NCBI GenBank assembly: GCA_026419335.1
Contig: JANZZP010000020.1
Coordinates: 1 to 24,378, forward strand
Length of the DNA: 24,378 nucleotides
Source of the DNA: Elusimicrobiales bacterium
GTDB lineage: Bacteria; Elusimicrobiota; Elusimicrobia; Elusimicrobiales; UBA9959
Reading direction: 5' to 3'
The notes under the pieces: model-generated
Seen by the model: the letters and a program-made list of their open reading frames with translations, nothing else
The model's database searches: none
What the model was told of the DNA's origin: nothing
Position numbers and translations under genes: made by a program
Part shown: positions 14,657-22,014 of the stretch, piece after piece
Numbering within the stretch: position 1 is the first letter of the stretch
Layout of the letters: the number at the start of each line of letters is the position of its first letter

Positions 14657-16010
14657 CTTTTCCTCCTACTAACATAGTATTATTTATTTTTTTAAATAAT
14701 ACTTCTGTAAGTTCTTCGATATCTTTTTGTTTTTTTGTTTCAGTAAATGCTATAAGTAAATTATTTTTGTATTCTTTATCAAAATCTTCAAGTTCTAGAC
14801 CTGGATCTATTGAGAACTCTTCAACTATAGTTTTTCTTAAAGTTTTTGCTTCTATAGGCAGTTCTATTACAAACTCATTAAAGAATTGTTTATTATGTTT
14901 TAATCTAATACCTTTTTTCTCAAAAGCAATTTTAGCTTCAACTGCCAATTGATGGTTTAAAGATGCTAATTCCTTTAATCCATTTTTCCCAAGAAGTGTT
15001 ACATATATAGTAGCCCATAAAGCACATAAAGCTTGATTAGAACATATATTTGATGGAGCTTTTTCTCTTCTTATATGTTGTTCTCTTGCTTGTAAAGTTA
15101 AGACAAATCCTCTTTTACCATCTTTATCTTGAGTCATGCCACATATTCTTCCAGGCATTTGTCTTATATGTTCTTTTTTACATGTAAATATTCCAAGATA
15201 AGGCCCTCCATATGATAGAGGGAGCCCTAAAGATTGTCCCTCTCCTACTGCAAAATCGAATCCTGCTTCACCTGGTGTTTTTAAAATTGATAAAGAAACT
15301 GGTTCAGCAATACATATGGTAAGTATATTTTTTTCTTTTGCTATACTGTTTATTTTTTCTATATCTTCAATTATTCCAAGATAATTTGGATTTGAAACAA
15401 TAACGCAACATATATTCTCATCCATTATTTTTCTTAGAGTATCTGAATCAGTTTCGCCATCTTTTGAGGGAATTTCTATGAAAAGATAATCATTTTTAGC
15501 GGAAAAATAAGTTTTTACCACCTCTATATATCTTGGATTTATGAGTTTTGAATATAATATTTTTTTCTTTTCACTAATTCTTGCACATGCTTTTACTGCT
15601 TCGGCAAGTGAAGTTGATACGTCATACATAGAAGCGTTTGAATAATCCATTCCATATAATTCTGAAATTATACTTTGAAACTCATATATTGCCTGCAAAG
15701 TTCCTTGACTTGCTTCTGCTTGATAAGGAGTATAGGCAGTAAGAAATTCTGTTCGTGTAACGATATGTTTTATAACAGCAGGTATGTATCTTTCATAAAC
15801 TCCTGCCCCAATAAATGATTTAATTATATTATTTTTTTTGCTTAATTCTTTCATTTTATTGTATGCTTCCATTTCATTTAAAGCATTTGGAAGGTTGAAA
15901 TTTGATGTTATATATTTTTTAGGGATTTGGCTTATTAATTCTTCAAAACTTTTTACTCCAATTGTGTTAAGCATTTCCTTTTTTTCTTCTTCTGTATTTG
16001 ATATAAACAT
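14643..16010 (-). CDS. gcvPA: Glycine dehydrogenase (decarboxylating), subunit 1 (P-protein)
   Basis: The alpha subunit of the split, two-gene P-protein found in many bacteria and archaea. The 455 residues show family segments FIGAGVYERYIPAV (66-79), FLTAYTPYQAEASQGTLQ, LYGMDYSNASMYD, GEGQSLGLPLSYGGPYLGIF, MPGRICGMTQD and LQAREQHIRREKAPSNICS. The domain resembles the PLP subunit, but the lysine-bearing motif sits in GcvPB. The start is fixed by GGAGGA just upstream of the ATG at 16010. A 57-base gap separates it from gcvH; this gap is AT-rich with a TTCGAA-centred imperfect repeat but no clear promoter, so gcvH-gcvPA-gcvPB are read as one operon. Confidence 0.97.
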   Translation of the reverse strand: MFISNTEEEKKEMLNTIGVKSFEELISQIPKKYITSNFNLPNALNEMEAYNKMKELSKKNNIIKSFIGAGVYERYIPAVIKHIVTRTEFLTAYTPYQAEASQGTLQAIYEFQSIISELYGMDYSNASMYDVSTSLAEAVKACARISEKKKILYSKLINPRYIEVVKTYFSAKNDYLFIEIPSKDGETDSDTLRKIMDENICCVIVSNPNYLGIIEDIEKINSIAKEKNILTICIAEPVSLSILKTPGEAGFDFAVGEGQSLGLPLSYGGPYLGIFTCKKEHIRQMPGRICGMTQDKDGKRGFVLTLQAREQHIRREKAPSNICSNQALCALWATIYVTLLGKNGLKELASLNHQLAVEAKIAFEKKGIRLKHNKQFFNEFVIELPIEAKTLRKTIVEEFSIDPGLELEDFDKEYKNNLLIAFTETKKQKDIEELTEVLFKKINNTMLVGGKDGKF

Positions 16011-16067
16011 GACTCCTCCACTCAGCTAAAAATTAAATATAACAAATTAATAATTCGAAACGATAAT

Positions 16068-16448
16068 TTAATGTTGTTGCGTTTTTACAAATTCTTCGTA
16101 TTGATTATTATCCATCAAATCAGAGGTATCTATATTTGAAATCTTAATTTTGAATATCCAACCATTACCATAAGGATCTTGATTCATTACAGCAGGTTCG
16201 GATGTAAGATTTTCATTTACTTCTATTACTTCTCCTGTTAATGGTGAATATATATCAAAAGCAGATTTAACAGATTCAACAACACATGCTTGTTTCCCTT
16301 TTTCAACTTTTGTTCCTTTTTTTGGTAGGTCTACAAACACTATATCTCCCATTTGAGTTTGAGCAAAATCAGTAATACCAACTGTTGCTATATTTTGCTC
16401 AATTAAAACCCATTCATGAGTTTTTGTATATTTTAAATTTTGTTTCAT
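16068..16448 (-). CDS. gcvH: Glycine cleavage system H protein
   Basis: Lipoyl carrier that shuttles the aminomethyl group between P-, T- and L-proteins. The 126 residues contain YTKTHEWV near the N-terminus, VGITDFAQTQMGDIVFVDLP, and the lipoyl site VVESVKSAFDIYSP, where Lys61 is lipoylated. The acidic C-terminal region NPYG-like QDPYGNGWIFKI also fits. Start choice: the frame could begin at a GTG at 16454, but AAGGAG (16454-16459) overlaps that codon, whereas it is five bases from the ATG at 16448; I therefore use the ATG. gcvT, normally nearby, lies more than 3 kb away beyond the iron operon. I see no glycine riboswitch upstream and no clear promoter. Confidence 0.97.
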   Translation of the reverse strand: MKQNLKYTKTHEWVLIEQNIATVGITDFAQTQMGDIVFVDLPKKGTKVEKGKQACVVESVKSAFDIYSPLTGEVIEVNENLTSEPAVMNQDPYGNGWIFKIKISNIDTSDLMDNNQYEEFVKTQQH

Positions 16449-16453
16449 AAGCA

Positions 16454-16459
16454 CTCCTT
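16454..16459 (-). promoter_or_regulatory. Ribosome binding site that sets the gcvH start
   Basis: AAGGAG on the minus strand, five bases before the ATG at 16448. It covers the in-frame upstream GTG (16452-16454), which therefore cannot be the start. Confidence 0.8.
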
Positions 16460-16526
16460 TTGAAATTAATATCCTATTACTATTTTACAAAAACTTAAGA
16501 TATTTTTTATTAAAACTCAAAAACCT

Positions 16527-16547
16527 TTAATTAGTTATACTAATTAA
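16527..16547. promoter_or_regulatory. Long perfect palindrome between gcvH and the iron operon, putative operator
   Basis: Nine-base perfect arms TTAATTAGT and ACTAATTAA are separated by TAT. It lies about 10 bases upstream of the -35 of the iron operon promoter and about 80 bases upstream of gcvH. The core TTAG-N5-CTAA resembles half-sites of DtxR-family boxes. There is no G/C-rich stem or T-tract, so a terminator is less likely. A regulator site for one or both divergent operons is an inference. Confidence 0.5.
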
Positions 16548-16556
16548 GAAAAAAAA

Positions 16557-16584
16557 TTGTTTTTATATATTTTTTTGTTATAAT
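16557..16584 (+). promoter_or_regulatory. Promoter of the DtxR-FeoA-OMP-FeoB operon
   Basis: TTGTTT (16557-16562), a 16-base spacer, then a perfect TATAAT (16579-16584). The start is expected near 16591, immediately before the CTAAC/GTTAG repeat cluster, leaving a leader of about 43 bases. Confidence 0.65.
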
Positions 16585-16594
16585 TTAAATTATA

Positions 16595-16618
16595 CTAACA
16601 AAGTTAGATGAAACTAAC
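16595..16618. promoter_or_regulatory. CTAAC/GTTAG half-site cluster over the iron operon start site
   Basis: Three five-base half-sites alternate in orientation: CTAAC (16595-16599), GTTAG (16603-16607) and CTAAC (16614-16618), spaced by three and six bases. GTTAG and CTAAC are the inner half-sites of the known DtxR/IdeR box consensus, although there they are separated by one base. The cluster sits just downstream of the predicted start, where a metal-loaded repressor would block transcription; autoregulation is inferred. Confidence 0.6.
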
Positions 16619-16633
16619 ATATTAAATAAAATT

Positions 16634-17044
16634 ATGAAAAAAAATAGTTCCAAGCTAACTAAAAGTTTAGAAGATTATATAGAAGCTATGTATATATTTG
16701 AAGAAAAAAATGGTTTTTCAAGGATAAAAGATATTGCAATTTTTTTGAATGTAAAATTTCCATCTGTAAATAGTGCAGTAAAAGAATTAGAGAAAGAAAA
16801 TTTGATAATTCATCAAAGGTATGGATATATTAAGCTAACAGATAATGGGAAAAAAATAGCTCAAAGTATAGTTAAAACTCATAGAGAACTTGTTGAATTT
16901 TTTGAATTATTAGGTTTTAGTCATAAATCTTCACTTAAATATGGGTGTAACTTGGAGCATATAATAGATGAGATTGATAAAAAGAGAATATCTAAATTAA
17001 TAAATAGGATTAAATGTTTGAAAAAGAAGAATATATGGCAGTAA
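16634..17044 (+). CDS. DtxR/MntR-family metal-dependent transcriptional regulator
   Basis: A 136-residue repressor of the DtxR/MntR family with an N-terminal winged helix (LEDYIEAMYIFEEKNGFSRIKDIA) and a dimerisation/metal domain. Candidate metal ligands by alignment to MntR and DtxR are Asp14, Glu17, His83, Cys105, Glu108 and His109. The C-x-x-E-H motif (CNLEH) is the DtxR/IdeR form, while D-x-x-E (DYIE) is the MntR form, so the metal site is mixed. It lacks the C-terminal SH3-like domain of full DtxR, as MntR does. It heads the operon with feoA and feoB, which points to Fe(II) sensing. It overlaps feoA by 10 bases (31 if feoA starts at 17014). No Shine-Dalgarno is seen before the ATG. The half-site cluster and palindrome upstream suggest autoregulation. 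Confidence 0.92.
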   Translation: MKKNSSKLTKSLEDYIEAMYIFEEKNGFSRIKDIAIFLNVKFPSVNSAVKELEKENLIIHQRYGYIKLTDNGKKIAQSIVKTHRELVEFFELLGFSHKSSLKYGCNLEHIIDEIDKKRISKLINRIKCLKKKNIWQ

Positions 17045-17262
17045 AACTTATAGATGCTAGTTTTAGAAAGTTAAAAATTATTAAAATTACGGGTAATAAA
17101 AATTTAGTTAAAAAGTTATATTCTTTAGGAATATATGAGGGGGGAGAGATTGAAAAAAAATTTTCATATAAAAAAGGGCCTGTTATAGTAAAAGTCTTAA
17201 ATTCTACTGTAGCATTGGGTAAAAATATGGCAGAGAAAATAATTGTAGAGGAGGAGAAATGA
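17035..17262 (+). CDS. feoA: FeoA-like ferrous iron transport protein
   Basis: A small cytoplasmic SH3-like protein of 75 residues, thought to interact with FeoB and support Fe(II) uptake. The pattern IIKITGNKNLVKKLYSLGIYEGGEIEKKF and the final GKNMAEKIIVE strand follow the FeoA fold (G at the first turn, LxxLGI, and A/IxxGxxxAxxI). Start choice: ATG at 17035 gives the usual length with about 19 residues before the first motif; an upstream in-frame ATG at 17014 with AGGA nearby would add seven residues and is a real alternative. It overlaps the regulator gene upstream, and its TGA overlaps the ATG of the next gene as ATGA. Confidence 0.88.
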   Translation: MAVKLIDASFRKLKIIKITGNKNLVKKLYSLGIYEGGEIEKKFSYKKGPVIVKVLNSTVALGKNMAEKIIVEEEK

Positions 17263-17915
17263 AAAAAAGAATATCTTTATTAATTTTTTTGTTCATTTCT
17301 AATAATATGTATGCTGTGAGACCTATTATAACTGAGGACCCTCATGTTGTTGGTAAGGATGTTTTTTCAGTTGAATCTGGTCTTATGTATAACAATAAAC
17401 ATTTTAATTATGATATAACTTTAATATATGGGTTTGCTGAAAAAATGGAAATTGCAGCTAAGGGTAATTATTTAGATGAAAATTTTAATTTTTTGAGCGG
17501 GATTCATTTTAAATATGAATTAGATTTTTTTACTTTTAAATCCGAGTATCTTAAAAATCTTAAGATTTCAGAGTCTTTTTTTTCTCTTAGCTTTTCAAAA
17601 TATTTCTATAAAAACAATAATTTTTCGATTTTTAGTAATATTGGTTTTTTAAAAAATAATAATGAAAATTTTATATTTTACTCATTAGCTTCATCTTATA
17701 ATTATATGAGGAATAAAATTTTTTATACTGATTTATTCTTTGAAGTTAATGATGATAGTTTTAGTATTTTTAGAAGACATATATTTAAACCTCTAATTGG
17801 TGTAAATTATTTACTCTCTGAAAGTTTTGTTTTAGATTTAGGTTATATGATTGAGTTTAATGAATTTAAAAAGAAGACAGACAATTATATTTTAGGGTTT
17901 ACTTTAAATTTTTGA
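17259..17915 (+). CDS. Predicted outer-membrane beta-barrel protein in the Feo operon
   Basis: A 218-residue protein with a clear signal peptide (KKRISLLIFLFISNNMYA, cleavage after about residue 19). The mature start RPIITEDPHVVGKDVFSVESG resembles the entry segment of the transporter / MetA-pathway-like outer-membrane family (PF13557). The rest is short alternating strands rich in Phe, Tyr, Asn and Ser with turns of two or three Asn, and the protein ends in LGFTLNF, a final aromatic strand as used for outer-membrane barrel insertion. About 8-12 strands would fit. GGAGG stands six bases before the ATG. It sits between feoA and feoB (ATGA overlap upstream; six bases to the feoB ATG), so it probably passes or binds iron at the outer membrane; this is inferred from position only. 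Confidence 0.75.
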   Translation: MKKRISLLIFLFISNNMYAVRPIITEDPHVVGKDVFSVESGLMYNNKHFNYDITLIYGFAEKMEIAAKGNYLDENFNFLSGIHFKYELDFFTFKSEYLKNLKISESFFSLSFSKYFYKNNNFSIFSNIGFLKNNNENFIFYSLASSYNYMRNKIFYTDLFFEVNDDSFSIFRRHIFKPLIGVNYLLSESFVLDLGYMIEFNEFKKKTDNYILGFTLNF

Positions 17916-17921
17916 TTGTTT

Positions 17922-19649
17922 ATGAAAATTATCCTTGTTGGAAATCCTAATGTTGGAAAAAGTATAGTGTTTTCATATTTAACTGGCTATACTGCTATAT
18001 CTTCAAATTATCCTGGAACTACTGTTGATATATTAAAGGGAAAAACAAAGTTTAGTAGTTTTGAGTATGAGATTATAGATATACCTGGTTGTTATAGTTT
18101 AGAAGGGGAATCTGTAGCGGAAAAAGTAGCATCCCAAATAATAAATTCTAAAGATTATGATTTTATTTTTAATGTAGTTGATGCTAATAATTTAGAAAGG
18201 AATTTGTTTTTAACTCTAGAATTGATGGAGTTAAAAAAGCCGATGATTATTATTATGACAAAAACTGATATAGCAAAAAACAAAGGTATAGATATAGATT
18301 ATAAAAAATTATCGGAGATTTTAAATATAAAAATTTTTCCTGTTATTGCTACAGTTGGAGTTGGATTTGATAATATTAAAAATCAGATTGAAGATATATT
18401 TTCTAACAAAACAACTTTAGAAAATTATTTAAATATTCCTAAAGACCCTTTAGAAAAATGGAAACTTATTGGTGATATATCTCATAAAGTGCAAAAAATA
18501 ACCCATAAACATCCTAGTATGTTAGAGAAACTAGAAGAAATAACCACAACTCCATCTACAGCTATACCATTTGCTTTTTTGGTAGTTTTTGTAAGTTTTT
18601 ATTTAATTAGATTTATTGGTGAGAGTTTGATAACTTACTTTTTAGATCCTTTATTTAATAACTATTATATGCCTTTAGTAGAAAAATTTTCTTCATATTT
18701 TAGATATGGTTTTTTAAAAAATGTTATTTTCTCTAACAATATAAATCCACTAGAAGGTTTTTCTGTTTTAACTACTGGTTTATATATACCTTTTGTTGTA
18801 GTATTGCCTTACGTTTTTTCGTTTTATCTTGTTTTAACTATATTAGAAGATATTGGATATCTACCAAGATTGGCTGTTATATTAGACAGATTTTCTCATA
18901 AAATAGGTTTACATGGTTATGGGACTATCCCAATGATAATGGGTATGGGTTGTAAAGTTCCTGGTATATTTTCGCTAAGAATATTAGAAACTGAAAGAGA
19001 AAAAATTATAGCTGCCTCTTTACTTTTTTTAATTTCACCTTGTATCCCTCAAACTGCTATGATTTTTTCATTGCTTGCTAAATATCATTTCATATATACA
19101 TTTTTATTATTTGCCTATATAGTTTTAGTAGGATTAATAGCTTCATTTGTTTTGAATAAGATTTTAAGGGGGGATTCATCAGATCTTTTTATTGAGATAC
19201 CATCATATCATATACCTGTTTTAAAAAATATTTTTCTAAAATTGAAAATAAGAATAATTCAATTTATTTTGGAAGCTGTCCCTTTTGTGATTTTTGGTAT
19301 TTTTATTATTAATATTCTTTCAATCTTAAATATTATTGATTTTTTGTCAAAAATTTTCTCAGTATTAGCTAATATTTTCAATTTGCCTTCTAAAACATCT
19401 TCTGTTTTTATGGTAGGTTTTTTAAAGAAAGATGTAGCTATAAGTTTGTTAATACCTTTTAATCTTTCTCTTAAAGAGATATTGGTTTCTTCTTTTTTCC
19501 TAGTTACTTATCTTCCTTGTTTAGCTTCAATATTTGTTTTGTTAAAAGAATTAGGTAAAAGAATGACATTATATATAATATTTTTTAATCTTTTGATGTC
19601 ATTGTTTTTTACGAAAATATTTTGGATTATGCTTTCTTTTATAATTTAA
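17922..19649 (+). CDS. feoB: Ferrous iron transporter FeoB
   Basis: Inner-membrane Fe(II) transporter with an N-terminal G domain. Seen: G1 GNPNVGKS (7-14), switch I NYPGTTV (29-35), G3 DIPG (53-56), G4 TKTD (113-116; Thr instead of the usual Asn, a variant known in other GTPases), then a short helical spacer. The membrane part has the two Gate regions: DIGYLPRLAVILDRFSHKIG followed by HGYGTIPMIMGMGCKVPG with Cys343, and later VGFLKKDVAI and TYLPCLAS. It is 575 residues, shorter than the 700-770 of E. coli-type FeoB, because the G-domain appendix and terminal tail are small, not because motifs are missing. The frame could begin with TTG at 17916, but ATG at 17922 places the G1 loop as usual. 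Its stop overlaps the convergent gcvT stop by 11 bases. Confidence 0.95.
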   Translation: MKIILVGNPNVGKSIVFSYLTGYTAISSNYPGTTVDILKGKTKFSSFEYEIIDIPGCYSLEGESVAEKVASQIINSKDYDFIFNVVDANNLERNLFLTLELMELKKPMIIIMTKTDIAKNKGIDIDYKKLSEILNIKIFPVIATVGVGFDNIKNQIEDIFSNKTTLENYLNIPKDPLEKWKLIGDISHKVQKITHKHPSMLEKLEEITTTPSTAIPFAFLVVFVSFYLIRFIGESLITYFLDPLFNNYYMPLVEKFSSYFRYGFLKNVIFSNNINPLEGFSVLTTGLYIPFVVVLPYVFSFYLVLTILEDIGYLPRLAVILDRFSHKIGLHGYGTIPMIMGMGCKVPGIFSLRILETEREKIIAASLLFLISPCIPQTAMIFSLLAKYHFIYTFLLFAYIVLVGLIASFVLNKILRGDSSDLFIEIPSYHIPVLKNIFLKLKIRIIQFILEAVPFVIFGIFIINILSILNIIDFLSKIFSVLANIFNLPSKTSSVFMVGFLKKDVAISLLIPFNLSLKEILVSSFFLVTYLPCLASIFVLLKELGKRMTLYIIFFNLLMSLFFTKIFWIMLSFII

Positions 19650-20748
19650 AGGAAAACACTCCACCTTTATAAAAAGGTATTTCAACTATTTGAGCTTTTA
19701 TTTTTTTGTCTCTAATCTCTACTTCAACTTCTTGATTTATTTGAAGTTCTGGTGGCATATATCCCATACCAATGGATTTTTTTAATGATGGTGAATATGT
19801 AGCACTTGTTAAAGTACCTAAAAATCTGTCATTCTTAAATACTTTATACCCTGGCCTTAAAATACCATTTTCAACTGAAATTCCTGTTAGTTTCCTTTTT
19901 ATACCTTCTTTCTTTTGTTTTTCTAACGCCTCTTTTCCTAAGAAAGTTCCTTTATTTAATTTAACTACCCATCCGTATCCTGCTTCAAAACTTGAATGTT
20001 CATCATCTATGTCTGCACCATACAATAAATATCCTGATTCAAGCCTTAGGCTATCTCTTGCCCCAAGTCCGCAAGGTTTAATTTCATATTCTTTTCCTAA
20101 ATTCATTAATTCTTCCCATATCTGTGTAATTATTTCATTTGGTGCTGTTATTTCAAAACCATCTTCTCCGGTATATCCTGTTCTTGAAATAAAACAATCT
20201 TTTGAATGCATATTTTTTTCTATAATACCAAATCTTGGATACTTTAATATTTCAGGAGCAAATTTTTGAATTATTTTTGGTGTGTTTGGGCCTTGTAAAG
20301 CAATCATCGAATATTCGTTTGTTTTATTGTATATTTTTACATTATAATTTTTTACATTTTTCAAAAACCATTCATAATCTTTTTGAGTTGTTGTTGCGTT
20401 TACTATTACAAGAAATCTTTCTTCATCTAAACAAAAATTTATAACATCATCAACTATTCCTCCTCTTTCATTTGGGAGATGTGAATATATTCCTTCTCCT
20501 TTTTTTAATTTAAATACGTTATTTGAGTTAAGATAATCTAAAAAACATCTTGCATCTTTACCTTCTATAAAAATTTGTCCCATATGACTTACATCAAAAA
20601 TTCCTGCTGAATTTCTTACAGCAAGGTGTTCTTTTATTATTCCTTCAAATTGGACTGGAAGTTCCCAACCATGGAAATCGACGAGTTTTCCTCCATATTT
20701 TTTGTGAATATCATTCAAATAGGTTTTTTTCAAAGTGATATTATTCAT
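19639..20748 (-). CDS. gcvT: Aminomethyltransferase, glycine cleavage T protein
   Basis: Transfers the one-carbon unit from aminomethyl-GcvH to tetrahydrofolate and releases ammonia. The 369 residues carry VDFHGWELPVQF, FDVSHMGQ, RGGIVDDVIN with the catalytic aspartate region (Asp100/Asp101), LQGPNT, RTGYTGEDGFEI, CGLGARDSLRLE and LLYGADIDDEHSSFEAG, matching true GcvT rather than DMSP or dimethylglycine demethylases. AGGAGG is five bases before the ATG. It is placed 33 bases after dctM with no room for a terminator, so it is probably read with the TRAP genes, and is separated from gcvH, gcvPA and gcvPB by the oppositely oriented iron operon. Confidence 0.97.
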   Translation of the reverse strand: MNNITLKKTYLNDIHKKYGGKLVDFHGWELPVQFEGIIKEHLAVRNSAGIFDVSHMGQIFIEGKDARCFLDYLNSNNVFKLKKGEGIYSHLPNERGGIVDDVINFCLDEERFLVIVNATTTQKDYEWFLKNVKNYNVKIYNKTNEYSMIALQGPNTPKIIQKFAPEILKYPRFGIIEKNMHSKDCFISRTGYTGEDGFEITAPNEIITQIWEELMNLGKEYEIKPCGLGARDSLRLESGYLLYGADIDDEHSSFEAGYGWVVKLNKGTFLGKEALEKQKKEGIKRKLTGISVENGILRPGYKVFKNDRFLGTLTSATYSPSLKKSIGMGYMPPELQINQEVEVEIRDKKIKAQIVEIPFYKGGVFSFKL

Positions 20749-20781
20749 TTTTCCTCCTGATTAAATTTTACTAAAAATAAT

Positions 20782-22014
20782 TTAAAAAGGCTTAAAGTAT
20801 GTAGTAATAATAAGTGATATAAATATTATCAACCACCATGGTATAATATATCTATATATTTCAGTCAATTTTCTATTAAATCTAATGCTTGATAAAAATA
20901 GATTTATACCAAAGGGAGGAGTCATATATCCTAGCTCTAAATTAATTAAGAATATAATAGCAAGATGTAAAGGGTCTATGCCATAATTTATTGCTACAGG
21001 AACCATTATTGGAACTACTATTATTATTGCTGAAAAGATTTCTATCATATTTATAGCAAGAATTATTATGTTTATAATTATTAAAAATAGATATTTATTA
21101 TTAATATATTTTGATATAAAATTAAATATAGTTTCAGGAATTTGCGCATCAACAATATAGTTTGTAAAAGCTAAAGCTGATGCAAGTACTATAAAAATAG
21201 CACCTACAAGCAGCATAGTTTTCTTTGATATTTCAAATAATTCATTAATTTTTACTTCTTTTTTAATAAAACATTCAACAACTATAACATATACTACAGT
21301 TATAGTTGCAGCTTCAGAGGCAGTAATGATACCTAAATATATTCCACCAACTACAACAATTGGGAGAGGAATTTCCCATGCTGACTCAATTAAAGAACTT
21401 TTAATTTTAGTAAAGGAAAATTTTTCCGTAGTTATATTCATTTTTTTTGAAATTATCAATGAATATAAATAAAACATTATTGTTATTAAAATAGCATAGA
21501 TTAAAGATTTTCTAAAAAGAATACTTATGTCTATTTTAGCTACAACTGAATACAATATTATTGGAAGAGAGGGTGGAATAAGTAAACCTAAACTTCCTGT
21601 TGTAGAGATTAATCCTAATGAAAACTTATCTGAATATCCTGCCTCTTTTAGTATTTGATATATAAGTCCACCAAGAGCAATTACGGTAATCCCAGATGCT
21701 CCACTAAATGCTGTAAATATAGAAGCAGAGATAATTGCTGCTAAAACTATTCCTCCTTTAAAGTTTCCAAACAGAGCAGATAAAAGATTAAAAAATCTTT
21801 TGGGAGCGTTTGAAGATGCTAAAATAAAACCAGCAAATGAAAAAAGTGGTATTGCAACAAGTGATGGCATACTTCCAAGTCTCATAAATTCTATAATAAT
21901 TGATGCAAGTGGGATAGATTGTTGTTTATAAAGATGTATTGTCAGTAATATTATAACTGAGAAAACTGGTACAGATAATGCTAACATTATTATTGATGAT
22001 ATAAATACAGTCAT
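20782..22014 (-). CDS. dctM: TRAP transporter large permease subunit
   Basis: The large (M) inner-membrane subunit that carries out sodium-driven import in tripartite ATP-independent periplasmic transporters. The 410 residues are almost all hydrophobic, with about 11-12 membrane segments. Family motifs: AIPLFSFAGFILASS, SASIFTAFSGASGITVIALG, STTGSLGLLIPPSLPIILY and ELGYMTPPFGINLFL. It is slightly shorter than the usual 425-435 residues. Its start overlaps the dctQ stop as ATGA. gcvT follows 33 bases after its stop. Confidence 0.95.
   Translation of the reverse strand: MTVFISSIIMLALSVPVFSVIILLTIHLYKQQSIPLASIIIEFMRLGSMPSLVAIPLFSFAGFILASSNAPKRFFNLLSALFGNFKGGIVLAAIISASIFTAFSGASGITVIALGGLIYQILKEAGYSDKFSLGLISTTGSLGLLIPPSLPIILYSVVAKIDISILFRKSLIYAILITIMFYLYSLIISKKMNITTEKFSFTKIKSSLIESAWEIPLPIVVVGGIYLGIITASEAATITVVYVIVVECFIKKEVKINELFEISKKTMLLVGAIFIVLASALAFTNYIVDAQIPETIFNFISKYINNKYLFLIIINIIILAINMIEIFSAIIIVVPIMVPVAINYGIDPLHLAIIFLINLELGYMTPPFGINLFLSSIRFNRKLTEIYRYIIPWWLIIFISLIITTYFKPF

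Noticed and set aside
16527..16547. Rho-independent terminator
   Set aside because: The inverted repeat is A/T only, is not followed by a T-tract on either strand, and lies upstream of both neighbouring genes rather than after one.
16455..16633. Glycine riboswitch upstream of gcvH
   Set aside because: The 179-base region is nearly all A/T with short TTAG/CTAA repeats and lacks the conserved G-rich aptamer core; it is also too short for a tandem aptamer plus expression platform.
20749..20781. Glycine riboswitch or own promoter for gcvT
   Set aside because: Only 33 bases lie between dctM and gcvT, just enough for the ribosome binding site.
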